Part shown: positions 56,775 through 64,000 of the stretch, in pieces
Position numbering within the stretch: position 1 is the first letter of the stretch
Layout of the letters: each line of letters opens with the position of its first letter
Origin: Curtobacterium sp. UNCCL20
GTDB taxonomy: Bacteria > Actinomycetota > Actinomycetes > Actinomycetales > Microbacteriaceae
Length of the DNA stretch: 64,000 nucleotides
Direction: 5' to 3'
Assembly (NCBI RefSeq): GCF_900101675.1
Contig: NZ_FNKG01000001.1
Coordinates: forward strand, 1,719,378 to 1,783,377
Translations under genes and position numbers: made by a program
The notes under the pieces: model-generated
The model's database searches: none
What the model saw: only the letters and a program-made list of their open reading frames with translations
Told to the model about the DNA's origin: nothing

Positions 56775-56803
56775 TTGACATCATCGAACACATGTTCGAA
56801 TAT
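56775..56803 (+). promoter_or_regulatory. Promoter of imuA' with LexA box in the spacer
   Basis: TTGACA (56775-56780), 17 bases, GAATAT (56798-56803). The LexA box at 56784-56799 fills the spacer, so bound repressor blocks RNA polymerase. The start point is predicted at the ATG at 56810. Confidence 0.7.
56784..56799. promoter_or_regulatory. LexA box 2 (SOS)
   Basis: TCGAACACATGTTCGA, perfect dyad, overlapping the promoter. Confidence 0.9.
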
Positions 56804-56809
56804 GAGGGC

Positions 56810-57613
56810 ATGCAAACGGCGACGGCACTCCGTTCGCCCGGGGCTCCTGACGAGTCACCCGGGCGGTCCGGACCTGCCCGGCCGATGCGGCGGATGGACC
56901 ACCTGGGCGATGCCCGGGCCGCGCTCGAGCGCATCACCTCGCTGCGGTCGAAGGTCGCCGAGATGGAGTCGACGCGGGTCGACACCGAAGGGCTCCCCAC
57001 CGCCGAAGCCCTCGCGCCGCTGCTGCCCGGTGGTGCGATCCGGGTGGGTGGCTCCTACGCGGTGCACGAGTCCGTGCTCCTCGCGATGACCATGCTGCAG
57101 GCCGCCTCGGCAGCGGGGGCCTGGTGCGCCGTCGTGGGCGTGCCGTCCTTCGGGGTCGAGGCAGCGGCCGCCGCCGGCATCGACCTCGAACGGCTCGTGC
57201 TCGTCCCCGATCCGGGCGACCAGTGGCTCACCGTGACCGCTGCGCTGGTCGACGTCGCACAGATCGTGCTCACCCGTCCGCTCGGCCGGGTGGTGCCCGG
57301 TGACGTCTCGCGGCTGTCGGCGCGGATGCGGCAGCGGGGTGGGGCGCTCGTCGCGCTCGGGTCCTGGCCGGGTGCCGACGTCTCGCTGCGGGTGACGCAC
57401 TCCGAGTGGAGCGGCATCGGCGACGGGTACGGGTTCCTGACGGAGCGGCGGGCCACGGTGTCGGCGACCGGCCGGGCCGGGGCGGTGCGTCCGGTGAGCA
57501 CGGAGCTGCTGCTGCCCGCTGCCGACGGGACGGTGCGCTCCGCCGTGCCGGCCGGGGTCGCCGCGGGCGGCGGGTCCGCGTCCGTGCTGCGGCCGGTGGC
57601 GGTGGCGTCGTGA
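56810..57613 (+). CDS. imuA': ImuA'-type mutagenesis accessory protein
   Basis: 267 residues, SOS-induced partner of ImuB and DnaE2. It has a RecA-like core without an obvious Walker A loop: LLPGGAIRVGGSYAVHESVLLAMTMLQAASAAGAWCAVVGVPSFGVEAAAAAGIDLERLVLVPDPGDQWLTV...ALVDVAQIVLTRP, typical of actinobacterial ImuA'. The ATG at 56810 follows the -10 by seven bases and has no usable Shine-Dalgarno, so leaderless translation is likely; ATG at 56792 lies inside the LexA box and ATG at 56885 is another candidate. Ends in GTGA overlap with imuB. Confidence 0.85.
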   Translation: MQTATALRSPGAPDESPGRSGPARPMRRMDHLGDARAALERITSLRSKVAEMESTRVDTEGLPTAEALAPLLPGGAIRVGGSYAVHESVLLAMTMLQAASAAGAWCAVVGVPSFGVEAAAAAGIDLERLVLVPDPGDQWLTVTAALVDVAQIVLTRPLGRVVPGDVSRLSARMRQRGGALVALGSWPGADVSLRVTHSEWSGIGDGYGFLTERRATVSATGRAGAVRPVSTELLLPAADGTVRSAVPAGVAAGGGSASVLRPVAVAS

Positions 57614-59328
57614 ATCCGCGCGGTCGTGGTCGCACCCGGACGTCCGGTCCCCGGGTCGCCGGTGCGCTCGCCGGTACCCGGGGGAGCGCCGGGGCGGGGG
57701 TGCCCGACGCCCGGGCGATCCGGGCGGATGCCCTCGCCCGCGGTGGCGCCCTGCCCGAGCCGCCACCAACCCGGACGATCGTGCTGTGGTGCCCGGACTG
57801 GCCGGTGATCGCCGCCGCACGGGCCGCCGGGACGCCGCCGGAGCACCCGTTCGCCCTGGTGGCGAAGGGGCAGGTGTACGCCAGCTCCGCCAGTGCGCGG
57901 CAGCAGGGGGTGGTCCGCGGGCTCCGCGTGCGTGAGGCGCAGGCACGCTGCCCCGACCTCGTCGTGCAGCCCTACGACGACGCCCTCGACCACCGCGCGT
58001 TCGAACCCGTCATCCGCGCGGTCGAGGCCGCCGTCCCCGGTGTCGAGGTCCTCCGGCCGGGCACCATCGCACTGCGCTCCCGCGGCCCCGCCCGCTACTA
58101 CGGCGGAGAGCGGGCGGCTGCGGCGACCCTCGCGGGCATCGCGGCCGACCACGGTGCTCCCGGTGTCCGAGCCGGGGTCGCCGACACCCCGTTCGCCGCC
58201 GAGCAGGCCGCCCGCGCACGTCCCGCACGTCCGGGGGAGCGGGTCCGGATCATCCCCGTGGACGGCTCGGCGTCGTTCCTGTCGGCGCTGCCGCTCGGGG
58301 TGCTCGGCGATGCCGACCTGGCGATGCTGCTCGGACGACTCGGCATCGCGACCCTCGGCGAGTTCGCCGCGCTCAGCGACGAGCAGGTGCGTGACCGGTT
58401 CGGCCCGGCGGGGGCGTTCCTGCACCGGCTCGCCGGTGGCCGTGACCCGCGCGAGGTCGCGGCGCGGTCGGTGCCGCCCGAGCTCCGGGTCGAGGCCGCG
58501 TTCGAGCCCCCACTCGACCGGGCCGACCAGATCGCGTTCGCGTTCCGGCGCTCCGCCGACGACTTCGCCGCCCGGCTCCGGACCGCAGGACTCGTCGCCA
58601 CCACGATCCGGGTCGGCATCGTCGACGAGCGGGACATCCTGCTCGAGCGCACGTGGGTGCACCCCCGCTGGTTCGACGCCGCCGACGTGGTCGACCGGGT
58701 GCGCTGGCAGCTCGCCGGCGGGGTGGACCCGACCGGGCTCGAAGCACCCGTCGTCTCGGTGGTGCTCGAGCCCGTCGCGGTCGACGACATGGCGAACCAC
58801 GAGCGCGGGCTCTGGGGGACCGGACCCGACGAGCGGGTGCACCACGGTCTGGCCCGCGTGCAGGGCCTCGTCGGACACGACGGGGTGGTCACGCCGCGGG
58901 TCGGTGGCGGGCGCACCCTGTCGGAGCGCATCGTGCTCGTGCCCTGGGGAGACGCTCCGGTCGGCGGCGAGCGGGCACTGGCGACCGTCCGCGACCGTCC
59001 GTGGCCCGGCAAACTGCCCGGGCCGCCCCCGGCGACCGTGCTCGAACGTCCGCGCCCGGTGGACGTCGTCGCTGCCGACGGCGGCACCGTCGACGTCGAC
59101 GACCGCGGTTCCCTGACCGGGGTGCCCGACCGCTTCCGGGCCGAGGGGGAGCGCGGCGGCCGGTTCGACCCCGTGACCGCGTGGGCCGGTCCCTGGCCGC
59201 TCGTCGTGCGCTGGTGGGAAGCCGGTGGCCGACGCCTCCACCGACTGCAGCTCGTCGACGCCGAGGGACGTGCGTGGTACCTGGTGCTCGCCGACCACCG
59301 GTGGTGGGCCGAGGCGGTCGCGACGTGA
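57610..59328 (+). CDS. imuB: ImuB, catalytically inactive Y-family polymerase
   Basis: 572 residues. The Y-family fold is recognisable (RTIVLWCPDWPVIAA, ASSASARQQGVVRGLRVREAQARCPDLVV, RLGIATLGEFAALSDEQVRDRFG with a helix-hairpin-helix), but the acidic metal ligands are missing: the position of DxD in real polymerases is CPDWP. As known for ImuB it would serve as an adaptor joining the beta clamp and DnaE2. The N-terminal 50 residues are basic and Gly-rich. GTG overlaps the imuA' stop. Confidence 0.93.
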   Translation: MNPRGRGRTRTSGPRVAGALAGTRGSAGAGVPDARAIRADALARGGALPEPPPTRTIVLWCPDWPVIAAARAAGTPPEHPFALVAKGQVYASSASARQQGVVRGLRVREAQARCPDLVVQPYDDALDHRAFEPVIRAVEAAVPGVEVLRPGTIALRSRGPARYYGGERAAAATLAGIAADHGAPGVRAGVADTPFAAEQAARARPARPGERVRIIPVDGSASFLSALPLGVLGDADLAMLLGRLGIATLGEFAALSDEQVRDRFGPAGAFLHRLAGGRDPREVAARSVPPELRVEAAFEPPLDRADQIAFAFRRSADDFAARLRTAGLVATTIRVGIVDERDILLERTWVHPRWFDAADVVDRVRWQLAGGVDPTGLEAPVVSVVLEPVAVDDMANHERGLWGTGPDERVHHGLARVQGLVGHDGVVTPRVGGGRTLSERIVLVPWGDAPVGGERALATVRDRPWPGKLPGPPPATVLERPRPVDVVAADGGTVDVDDRGSLTGVPDRFRAEGERGGRFDPVTAWAGPWPLVVRWWEAGGRRLHRLQLVDAEGRAWYLVLADHRWWAEAVAT

Positions 59329-59353
59329 CCCGCCGGACAGAAGGGCACCGCTG

Positions 59354-62300
59354 ATGGGCTACAGCAACCCGCCGATCCCGTGGTCGCAGTTCGAACGCGC
59401 ACTGTCCGACAAGCGGAGTCCCGGCAGCACGCACGACGGCGACGGTGGGGACAGCCCCGCGTGGTCCCGCAAGCGCGAACCGTACGCGCCGACGACTCCG
59501 CCGGCGCCCGACACCGGCAACGTCCCCGTCGTGCCGTACGCCGAGCTGCACGCGCACTCGACCTTCAGCTTCCTCGACGGTGCGAGCGGCCCGGAGCACC
59601 TCTTCGAAGAGGCGGCTCGGCTGCACCTGCACGGCCTCGCACTCACCGACCACGACGGCTTCTACGGAGCGGCCCGGATGGCCGAGGTCGCCGAGGCGTA
59701 CCCGACCGTCACGACCGTGTACGGCACCGAACTGTCCCTCGGGCTGACCGAGCCGCAGAACGGTGTCCCCGACCCCGAGGGCACGCACCTGCTGCTGCTG
59801 GCCGACGGGCAAGAGGGCTACCACCGGCTCGCCGGTGCCGTCACCCGTGCGCACCTCGCCGCCGGCGCTGAGAAGGGTCGGCCGCGGTACGACCTCGACG
59901 ACCTCGCCACCCGCTCGGACGGGCACTGGCGGGTCCTGACCGGGTGCCGGAAGGGTGCCGTCCGGCAGGCCCTCGAACGCGGTGGCGAGAGCGCGGCCGA
60001 CGAGGCACTCCGTGTCCTGCTCGACCGGTTCGGCACCGCCGGCGTCGTCGTCGAGCTCCTCGACCACGGCGACCCGATGGACTCCGCGCGGAACGACGCC
60101 CTCGCCGCCCTCGCCGCGAAGCACGCGCTGCCGACCGTGGCCACGGGGAACGTGCACTACGCGACCCCTGACCGGTTCCCCGTGGCGACGGCACTCGCGG
60201 CCGTCCGGGCGCGACGCAGCCTCGACGAGATCGACGGGTGGCTGCCGGCCGCGCCCACCGCACACCTCCGCTCGGGTGCCGAGATGGCCAGGCGGTTCGC
60301 GCGGTACCCGGGGGCGGTCGAGCAGAGCGTGACCCTCGCCGACGAGCTCGGCTTCCGGCTGAAGACCGTCAAGCCCGGGCTGCCGGACATCGACGTGCCG
60401 GACGGGCACACCACGATGTCCTGGCTGCGGGAGCTCACCTGGCGCGGTGCCCGCCGGTTCTACCCGGGCAGTGCCGACGGTGTGGACCCGCAGAAGCGGG
60501 AGCGCATCGAGCGTGAACTCTCCGTGATCGAGGACAAGGACTTCCCCGGGTACTTCCTCATCGTGCGGGACATGGTGCAGTACGCCCGCGACCGCGGGAT
60601 CCTCTGTCAGGGCCGCGGGTCGGCGGCGAACTCGGCGGTGTGCTACCTGCTCGAGATCACCGCGGTGGACTCCATCCGGTACGGGCTGCCGTTCGAGCGG
60701 TTCCTGTCGGCGATGCGCGACGAGGAGCCCGACATCGACGTCGACTTCGACTCCGACCGCCGCGAAGAGGTCATCCAGTACGTCTACGAGAAGTACGGCC
60801 GGTTCAACGCCGCCCAGGTCGCGAACGTCATCACCTACCGGCCGAAGGGCGCCGTGCGGGACATGGCGAAGGCGCTCGGGCACAGCCCGGGGCAGCAGGA
60901 CGCCTGGTCGAAGCAGGTCGAGCGCTGGGGGTCCGTCACCGAGAGCCAGGACCACGACATCCCCGACGCCGTGGTGGACATGGCGCAGCAGGTGCTCGGG
61001 TTCCCGCGGCACCTCGGCATCCACTCCGGCGGCATGGTGCTCACCGACCGGCCCGTCGGCGAGGTCGTGCCGATCGAGCACGCCCGGATGGACGGCCGGA
61101 CGGTGCTGCAGTGGGACAAGGACGACTGCGCGTACATGGGGCTGGTGAAGTTCGACATGCTCGGGCTCGGCATGCTCGCGGCACTGCAGTACTCGTTCGA
61201 CCTCGCCGACGAACACTGCGGGGAACGCTGGGACATGCACTCGATCCCGAAGGAGGAGCAGGGCGTCTACGACCAGCTGTGCCGGGCGGACACCATCGGC
61301 GTGTTCCAGGTGGAGTCCCGCGCCCAGATGGGCACGCTGCCCAGGTTGCTGCCGCGCCGGTTCTACGACCTCGTGATCGAGGTCGCACTGGTGCGTCCCG
61401 GGCCGATCCAGGGCGGCGCCGTGCACCCGTACATCCGACGCCGCACCGGCGAAGAGCCGATCACCTACATCCACCCGTCGCTCGAACCGGTGCTCGAACG
61501 GACCCTCGGGGTGCCGCTCTTCCAGGAACAGCTCATGCAGATGGCGATCGCCGTCGGGGGCTGCTCCGGCGACGACGCCGACCTGCTGCGGCGGGCGATG
61601 GGGTCGAAGCGGGGACACGAGAAGATCGACCGGCTCCGCGAGAAGCTCTACGCGGGCATGGCGGCGAACGACATCCACGGCGATGACGCCGACGCCATCT
61701 ACGCCAAGATCCAGGCGTTCGCGAACTTCGGCTTCGCGGAGAGCCACTCGATCAGCTTCGCCCTCATCGTCTACGCCAGCGCCTGGATGCGGCTGCACTA
61801 CCCGGGAGCATTCTTGGCGGCGCTGCTCCGGGCGCAACCGATGGGGTTCTACTCACCACAGACCCTCGTGGCCGACGCCCGGCGGCACGGGGTGCAGGTG
61901 CTCCGGCCGGACATCCTGCGGTCCGGCGTGGACGCGACGCTCGAGCCGCTGCCCGAGGGCGAGTCCGTGACACCGGGGCAGAACGCGTGCCTCGCCGAGG
62001 AACAGCCGCCGGTGCTGCCGTTCGACGCCTCCGTCCCCGAGGACACCGCCCGTCACCGGCGGGACGGCGCGTACGCGGTCCGGCTCGGGCTCGCCGAGGT
62101 CTCGTCGCTCGGACGCAAGAGCGCCGAGAAGATCGTCGCCGAACGTGACGCGCACGGGCCCTTCACCGACATGTCCGACCTGGCCCGCCGGGTCGGCCTG
62201 ACCACGGCGCAGCTCGAGGCGCTCGCCGCCGCCGACGCGTTCGCCGCGCTCGGGGTCGACCGTCGCGGGGGCATGTGGTCCGCGGCCCAGGCTGCCGCCG

Positions 62301-62776
62301 AGCGTCCCGACCAGCTGCCGGACACCCAGGTGTTCGTGCAGCCGCCGCTGTTCGGGCAGATGACCAGCGGCGACGTCCTCATCGCGGACATGTGGTCGAC
62401 GGGCATGACGACGGACGACCACCCCGTGCGGCACGTCCGCGACGGACTCGTCGCCCGCGGGGTGCTCAGCGTGCAGGACACCGCGACGGCCGAGACCGGG
62501 CGGCGGGTGGAGGTCGGCGGCATCGTGACGCACCGGCAGCGTCCGGCGACGGCGTCCGGCATCACGTTCATGAACGTCGAGGACGAGACCGGGCTGGTGA
62601 ACGTGATCTGCAGCGTCGGGGTGTGGGGACGCTACCGGCGGGTCGCCCGTGAATCGCCGGCGGTGATCGTGCGGGGGATCCTCGAACGGTCGCCGGACGG
62701 GGTCGTCAACCTGGTGGCCGACCGGATCGAGCACCTGTCGCTGTCGGTCCGCACCCGGTCGCGGGACTTCCAGTGA
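59354..62776 (+). CDS. dnaE2: Error-prone DNA polymerase III alpha subunit DnaE2
   Basis: 1140 residues. An N-terminal PHP domain (ELHAHSTFSFLDGAS, LTDHDGFYGAAR), C-family polymerase palm (PDIDVDFDSDRREEVIQYVYEKYGR with catalytic acids), FGFAESHSISFALIVYASAWMRLHYP, and an OB domain near 1030-1110 (VEVGGIVTHRQRPATASGITFMNVEDETG). Shorter than DnaE1 and lacking its C-terminal clamp motif, so ImuB recruits it. ATG is 25 bases from the imuB stop. SOS-induced translesion and mutagenic repair. Confidence 0.96.
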   Translation: MGYSNPPIPWSQFERALSDKRSPGSTHDGDGGDSPAWSRKREPYAPTTPPAPDTGNVPVVPYAELHAHSTFSFLDGASGPEHLFEEAARLHLHGLALTDHDGFYGAARMAEVAEAYPTVTTVYGTELSLGLTEPQNGVPDPEGTHLLLLADGQEGYHRLAGAVTRAHLAAGAEKGRPRYDLDDLATRSDGHWRVLTGCRKGAVRQALERGGESAADEALRVLLDRFGTAGVVVELLDHGDPMDSARNDALAALAAKHALPTVATGNVHYATPDRFPVATALAAVRARRSLDEIDGWLPAAPTAHLRSGAEMARRFARYPGAVEQSVTLADELGFRLKTVKPGLPDIDVPDGHTTMSWLRELTWRGARRFYPGSADGVDPQKRERIERELSVIEDKDFPGYFLIVRDMVQYARDRGILCQGRGSAANSAVCYLLEITAVDSIRYGLPFERFLSAMRDEEPDIDVDFDSDRREEVIQYVYEKYGRFNAAQVANVITYRPKGAVRDMAKALGHSPGQQDAWSKQVERWGSVTESQDHDIPDAVVDMAQQVLGFPRHLGIHSGGMVLTDRPVGEVVPIEHARMDGRTVLQWDKDDCAYMGLVKFDMLGLGMLAALQYSFDLADEHCGERWDMHSIPKEEQGVYDQLCRADTIGVFQVESRAQMGTLPRLLPRRFYDLVIEVALVRPGPIQGGAVHPYIRRRTGEEPITYIHPSLEPVLERTLGVPLFQEQLMQMAIAVGGCSGDDADLLRRAMGSKRGHEKIDRLREKLYAGMAANDIHGDDADAIYAKIQAFANFGFAESHSISFALIVYASAWMRLHYPGAFLAALLRAQPMGFYSPQTLVADARRHGVQVLRPDILRSGVDATLEPLPEGESVTPGQNACLAEEQPPVLPFDASVPEDTARHRRDGAYAVRLGLAEVSSLGRKSAEKIVAERDAHGPFTDMSDLARRVGLTTAQLEALAAADAFAALGVDRRGGMWSAAQAAAERPDQLPDTQVFVQPPLFGQMTSGDVLIADMWSTGMTTDDHPVRHVRDGLVARGVLSVQDTATAETGRRVEVGGIVTHRQRPATASGITFMNVEDETGLVNVICSVGVWGRYRRVARESPAVIVRGILERSPDGVVNLVADRIEHLSLSVRTRSRDFQ

Positions 62777-62851
62777 CGGCCCGAAGGTGCGCCCACGTCA
62801 GGCCCGCGCCCGCGCCTGCGCCCGAGCACGCGTCCGGCGCCCGCGCCTGCG

Positions 62852-64000
62852 CTACGGCGCCTCGACCTCGGGGATGCGCACGGTGACCTCGAGCCCACCG
62901 GAACGCACGTTGCGGAGCGCCGCGGTACCGCCGGCCCGTTCGGCGACGGCGCGCACGATCGCGAGCCCCAGGCCAGAGCCGCCGGGCAGTGCGATGCCAC
63001 CGGTGGCGGGGTCCGGGGTCGGGCGGGACTTGCGCGCCTCGTCCGGTCGGGTGAACCGGTCGAACGCCACCGGGATGAAGGAGTCGGGGACACCCGGACC
63101 GTCGTCGGTGACCTGCAGGATGCCCTCGCCTGCAGCACTGCGCCACGAGACGAACACGCCCCCACCGCGGGGGAGTGCGGATACCGCGTTGCCGGCGATG
63201 TTCGTGACGAGCTGGGCCATGCCGCCGGTGTCGAGTCGGTACCGGGGCTCCACGGTGCCGGCCCCGATGCCCGGGCCGGAACCACCCACGGCGACCGGAG
63301 GCTCCAGGTCGAAGTCGACGGTGACGTCCTTCGCCGAGGCGATCATCCGCACACGGTCGACGGCGGCCATCACCTCGTCCCCCAGGTCCGACCACGCGGT
63401 GAGGGTCTGTTGCTTGCCGTCCTGGTCGCGTCGCTCGGACTCCTCGATGCGGGAGAGCGCGAGCAGGTCGTTCGCCAGGCGGGACAGCCGGGCGACGCTG
63501 AGCTTCGCCCGCTCGATGTGGGCGGCGAGGGCAGCGGCGTCATCGCCGTCGAGCGACGCGAGGTCGAGCTGGGTCGTCAGGATCGCCAGGGGCGTGCGGA
63601 GTTCGTGGCTCGCGTCGGAGACCATCTGCCGCTCGCGCTCGGTCGCCTGGCGGGTGCGGGCGAGGAAGGCGTTCAAGGTCGTTGCGAGGGACGCCAGTTC
63701 GTCCTGGGCGGGACCGACCGGCAGCTCGGCGCGCTCCGGGGCGACGGAGAGCCGTTCGGCCTCGCGGCGCATCCGGTTCACCGGGCGCAGGGCGGTGGTC
63801 GCCAGCACCCACGAGGCCACCCCGAACGCGACGAGGATCGCGAGTCCGGTGAGCGAGAGCGTCGAGGTGAGGTCGTCGACGACGATGGCCTCTGCCTGCG
63901 AGTTCCGTGCGGCGACGACGGTCCACCGGCCGGCCTGGTTCACCGGGTGCTCGACGACGACACGGTACTCCGACCCGGACACGCTGATGAGTGAGGTGCC
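62852..64000 (-). CDS. Sensor histidine kinase (5' end outside the window)
   Basis: C-terminal 382 residues of a two-component sensor. A helix near the visible N-terminus (LSLTGLAILVAFGVASWVLATTAL), HAMP (RPVNRMRREAERLSVAP...DELASLATTLNAFL), HisKA with His in SDASHELRTPLAILTTQLDLASLD, and HATPase with N, G1 and G2 boxes (NIAGNAVSALPRGG, DDGPGVPDSF, GGSGLGLAIV). The reading frame is open to the right edge, so the periplasmic sensor part and the first helix lie outside. A partner response regulator is expected just beyond. Convergent with dnaE2. Confidence 0.93.
   Translation of the reverse strand, partial: GTSLISVSGSEYRVVVEHPVNQAGRWTVVAARNSQAEAIVVDDLTSTLSLTGLAILVAFGVASWVLATTALRPVNRMRREAERLSVAPERAELPVGPAQDELASLATTLNAFLARTRQATERERQMVSDASHELRTPLAILTTQLDLASLDGDDAAALAAHIERAKLSVARLSRLANDLLALSRIEESERRDQDGKQQTLTAWSDLGDEVMAAVDRVRMIASAKDVTVDFDLEPPVAVGGSGPGIGAGTVEPRYRLDTGGMAQLVTNIAGNAVSALPRGGGVFVSWRSAAGEGILQVTDDGPGVPDSFIPVAFDRFTRPDEARKSRPTPDPATGGIALPGGSGLGLAIVRAVAERAGGTAALRNVRSGGLEVTVRIPEVEAP

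Noticed and set aside
56792..56794. imuA' start at the ATG inside the LexA box
   Set aside because: It precedes the predicted -10 element, so it would not be in the mRNA from the SOS promoter.
58889..61837. 982-codon minus-strand open frame opposite imuB-dnaE2
   Set aside because: Antisense shadow; the plus strand carries the polymerase motifs.
62777..62851. Long hairpin between dnaE2 and the histidine kinase
   Set aside because: Only short imperfect GC-rich repeats; no perfect long stem found.

Overview
The window is very GC-rich, densely coded DNA from an actinobacterium. Gene content (short translation-coupled operons, tig-clpP1-clpP2-clpX, ImuA'/ImuB/DnaE2, DUF4233 beside folC, an ileS T-box, VKOR with DsbA-like proteins) fits the family Microbacteriaceae, and a Curtobacterium-like plant or soil bacterium is my best inference. 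No rRNA, phage, insertion sequence or CRISPR array is visible. The first gene is cut by the left edge and the last by the right edge.

Region 1 (1-7.2 kb) is a glycan-use locus: two MalF/MalG-type sugar ABC permeases, a cytoplasmic GH5 glycosidase, a GH38 alpha-mannosidase and a secreted Endo H-like GH18 endoglycosidase. Together they read as a pathway that releases high-mannose N-glycans from glycoproteins, imports them and dismantles them. Region 2 (7.2-9.9 kb) holds small genes (DUF1905, a HicA-like protein with an unknown partner, a PIN-domain protein, DUF4190), part of it visibly less GC-rich, plus tRNA-Gly and tRNA-Pro. Region 3 (9.9-15.7 kb) is protein quality control (tig, clpP1, clpP2, clpX), interrupted by a convergent copper operon (ycnI, copC-like). 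Region 4 (15.8-24.4 kb) has an M3 peptidase, a divergent tetR/alpha-beta hydrolase pair with twin operators, valS and a ProP-type MFS transporter. Region 5 (24.5-30.5 kb) is a complete peptide/nickel-type ABC importer with a divergent tetR. Region 6 (30.5-45.6 kb) holds a GT-C glycosyltransferase, a CDF metal exporter, a T-box-controlled ileS-folC-DUF4233 operon, ndk, two facing DsbA-like oxidoreductases with VKOR, and an RNase E/G gene.

Region 7 (45.6-53.9 kb) starts with a 0.5-kb non-coding stretch of hairpin and minisatellite, then DUF4031, rplU-rpmA-obgE, proB, proA, nadD, an anchored low-complexity protein and rsfS. Region 8 (54.0-64 kb) has tRNA-Ala, galM, pabB and the SOS mutagenesis cassette imuA'-imuB-dnaE2 behind two LexA boxes, then a truncated sensor histidine kinase.

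Non-coding structure is unusually rich: long perfect hairpins at most convergent gene ends; a dispersed GGCCTGGAGGCGCGG repeat found as intergenic palindromes and as half-copies inside reading frames; several start codons placed 6-7 bases after a TANNNT box, which suggests leaderless transcripts; and clear candidate operators for TetR, LexA, a copper regulator and a LacI-type regulator.
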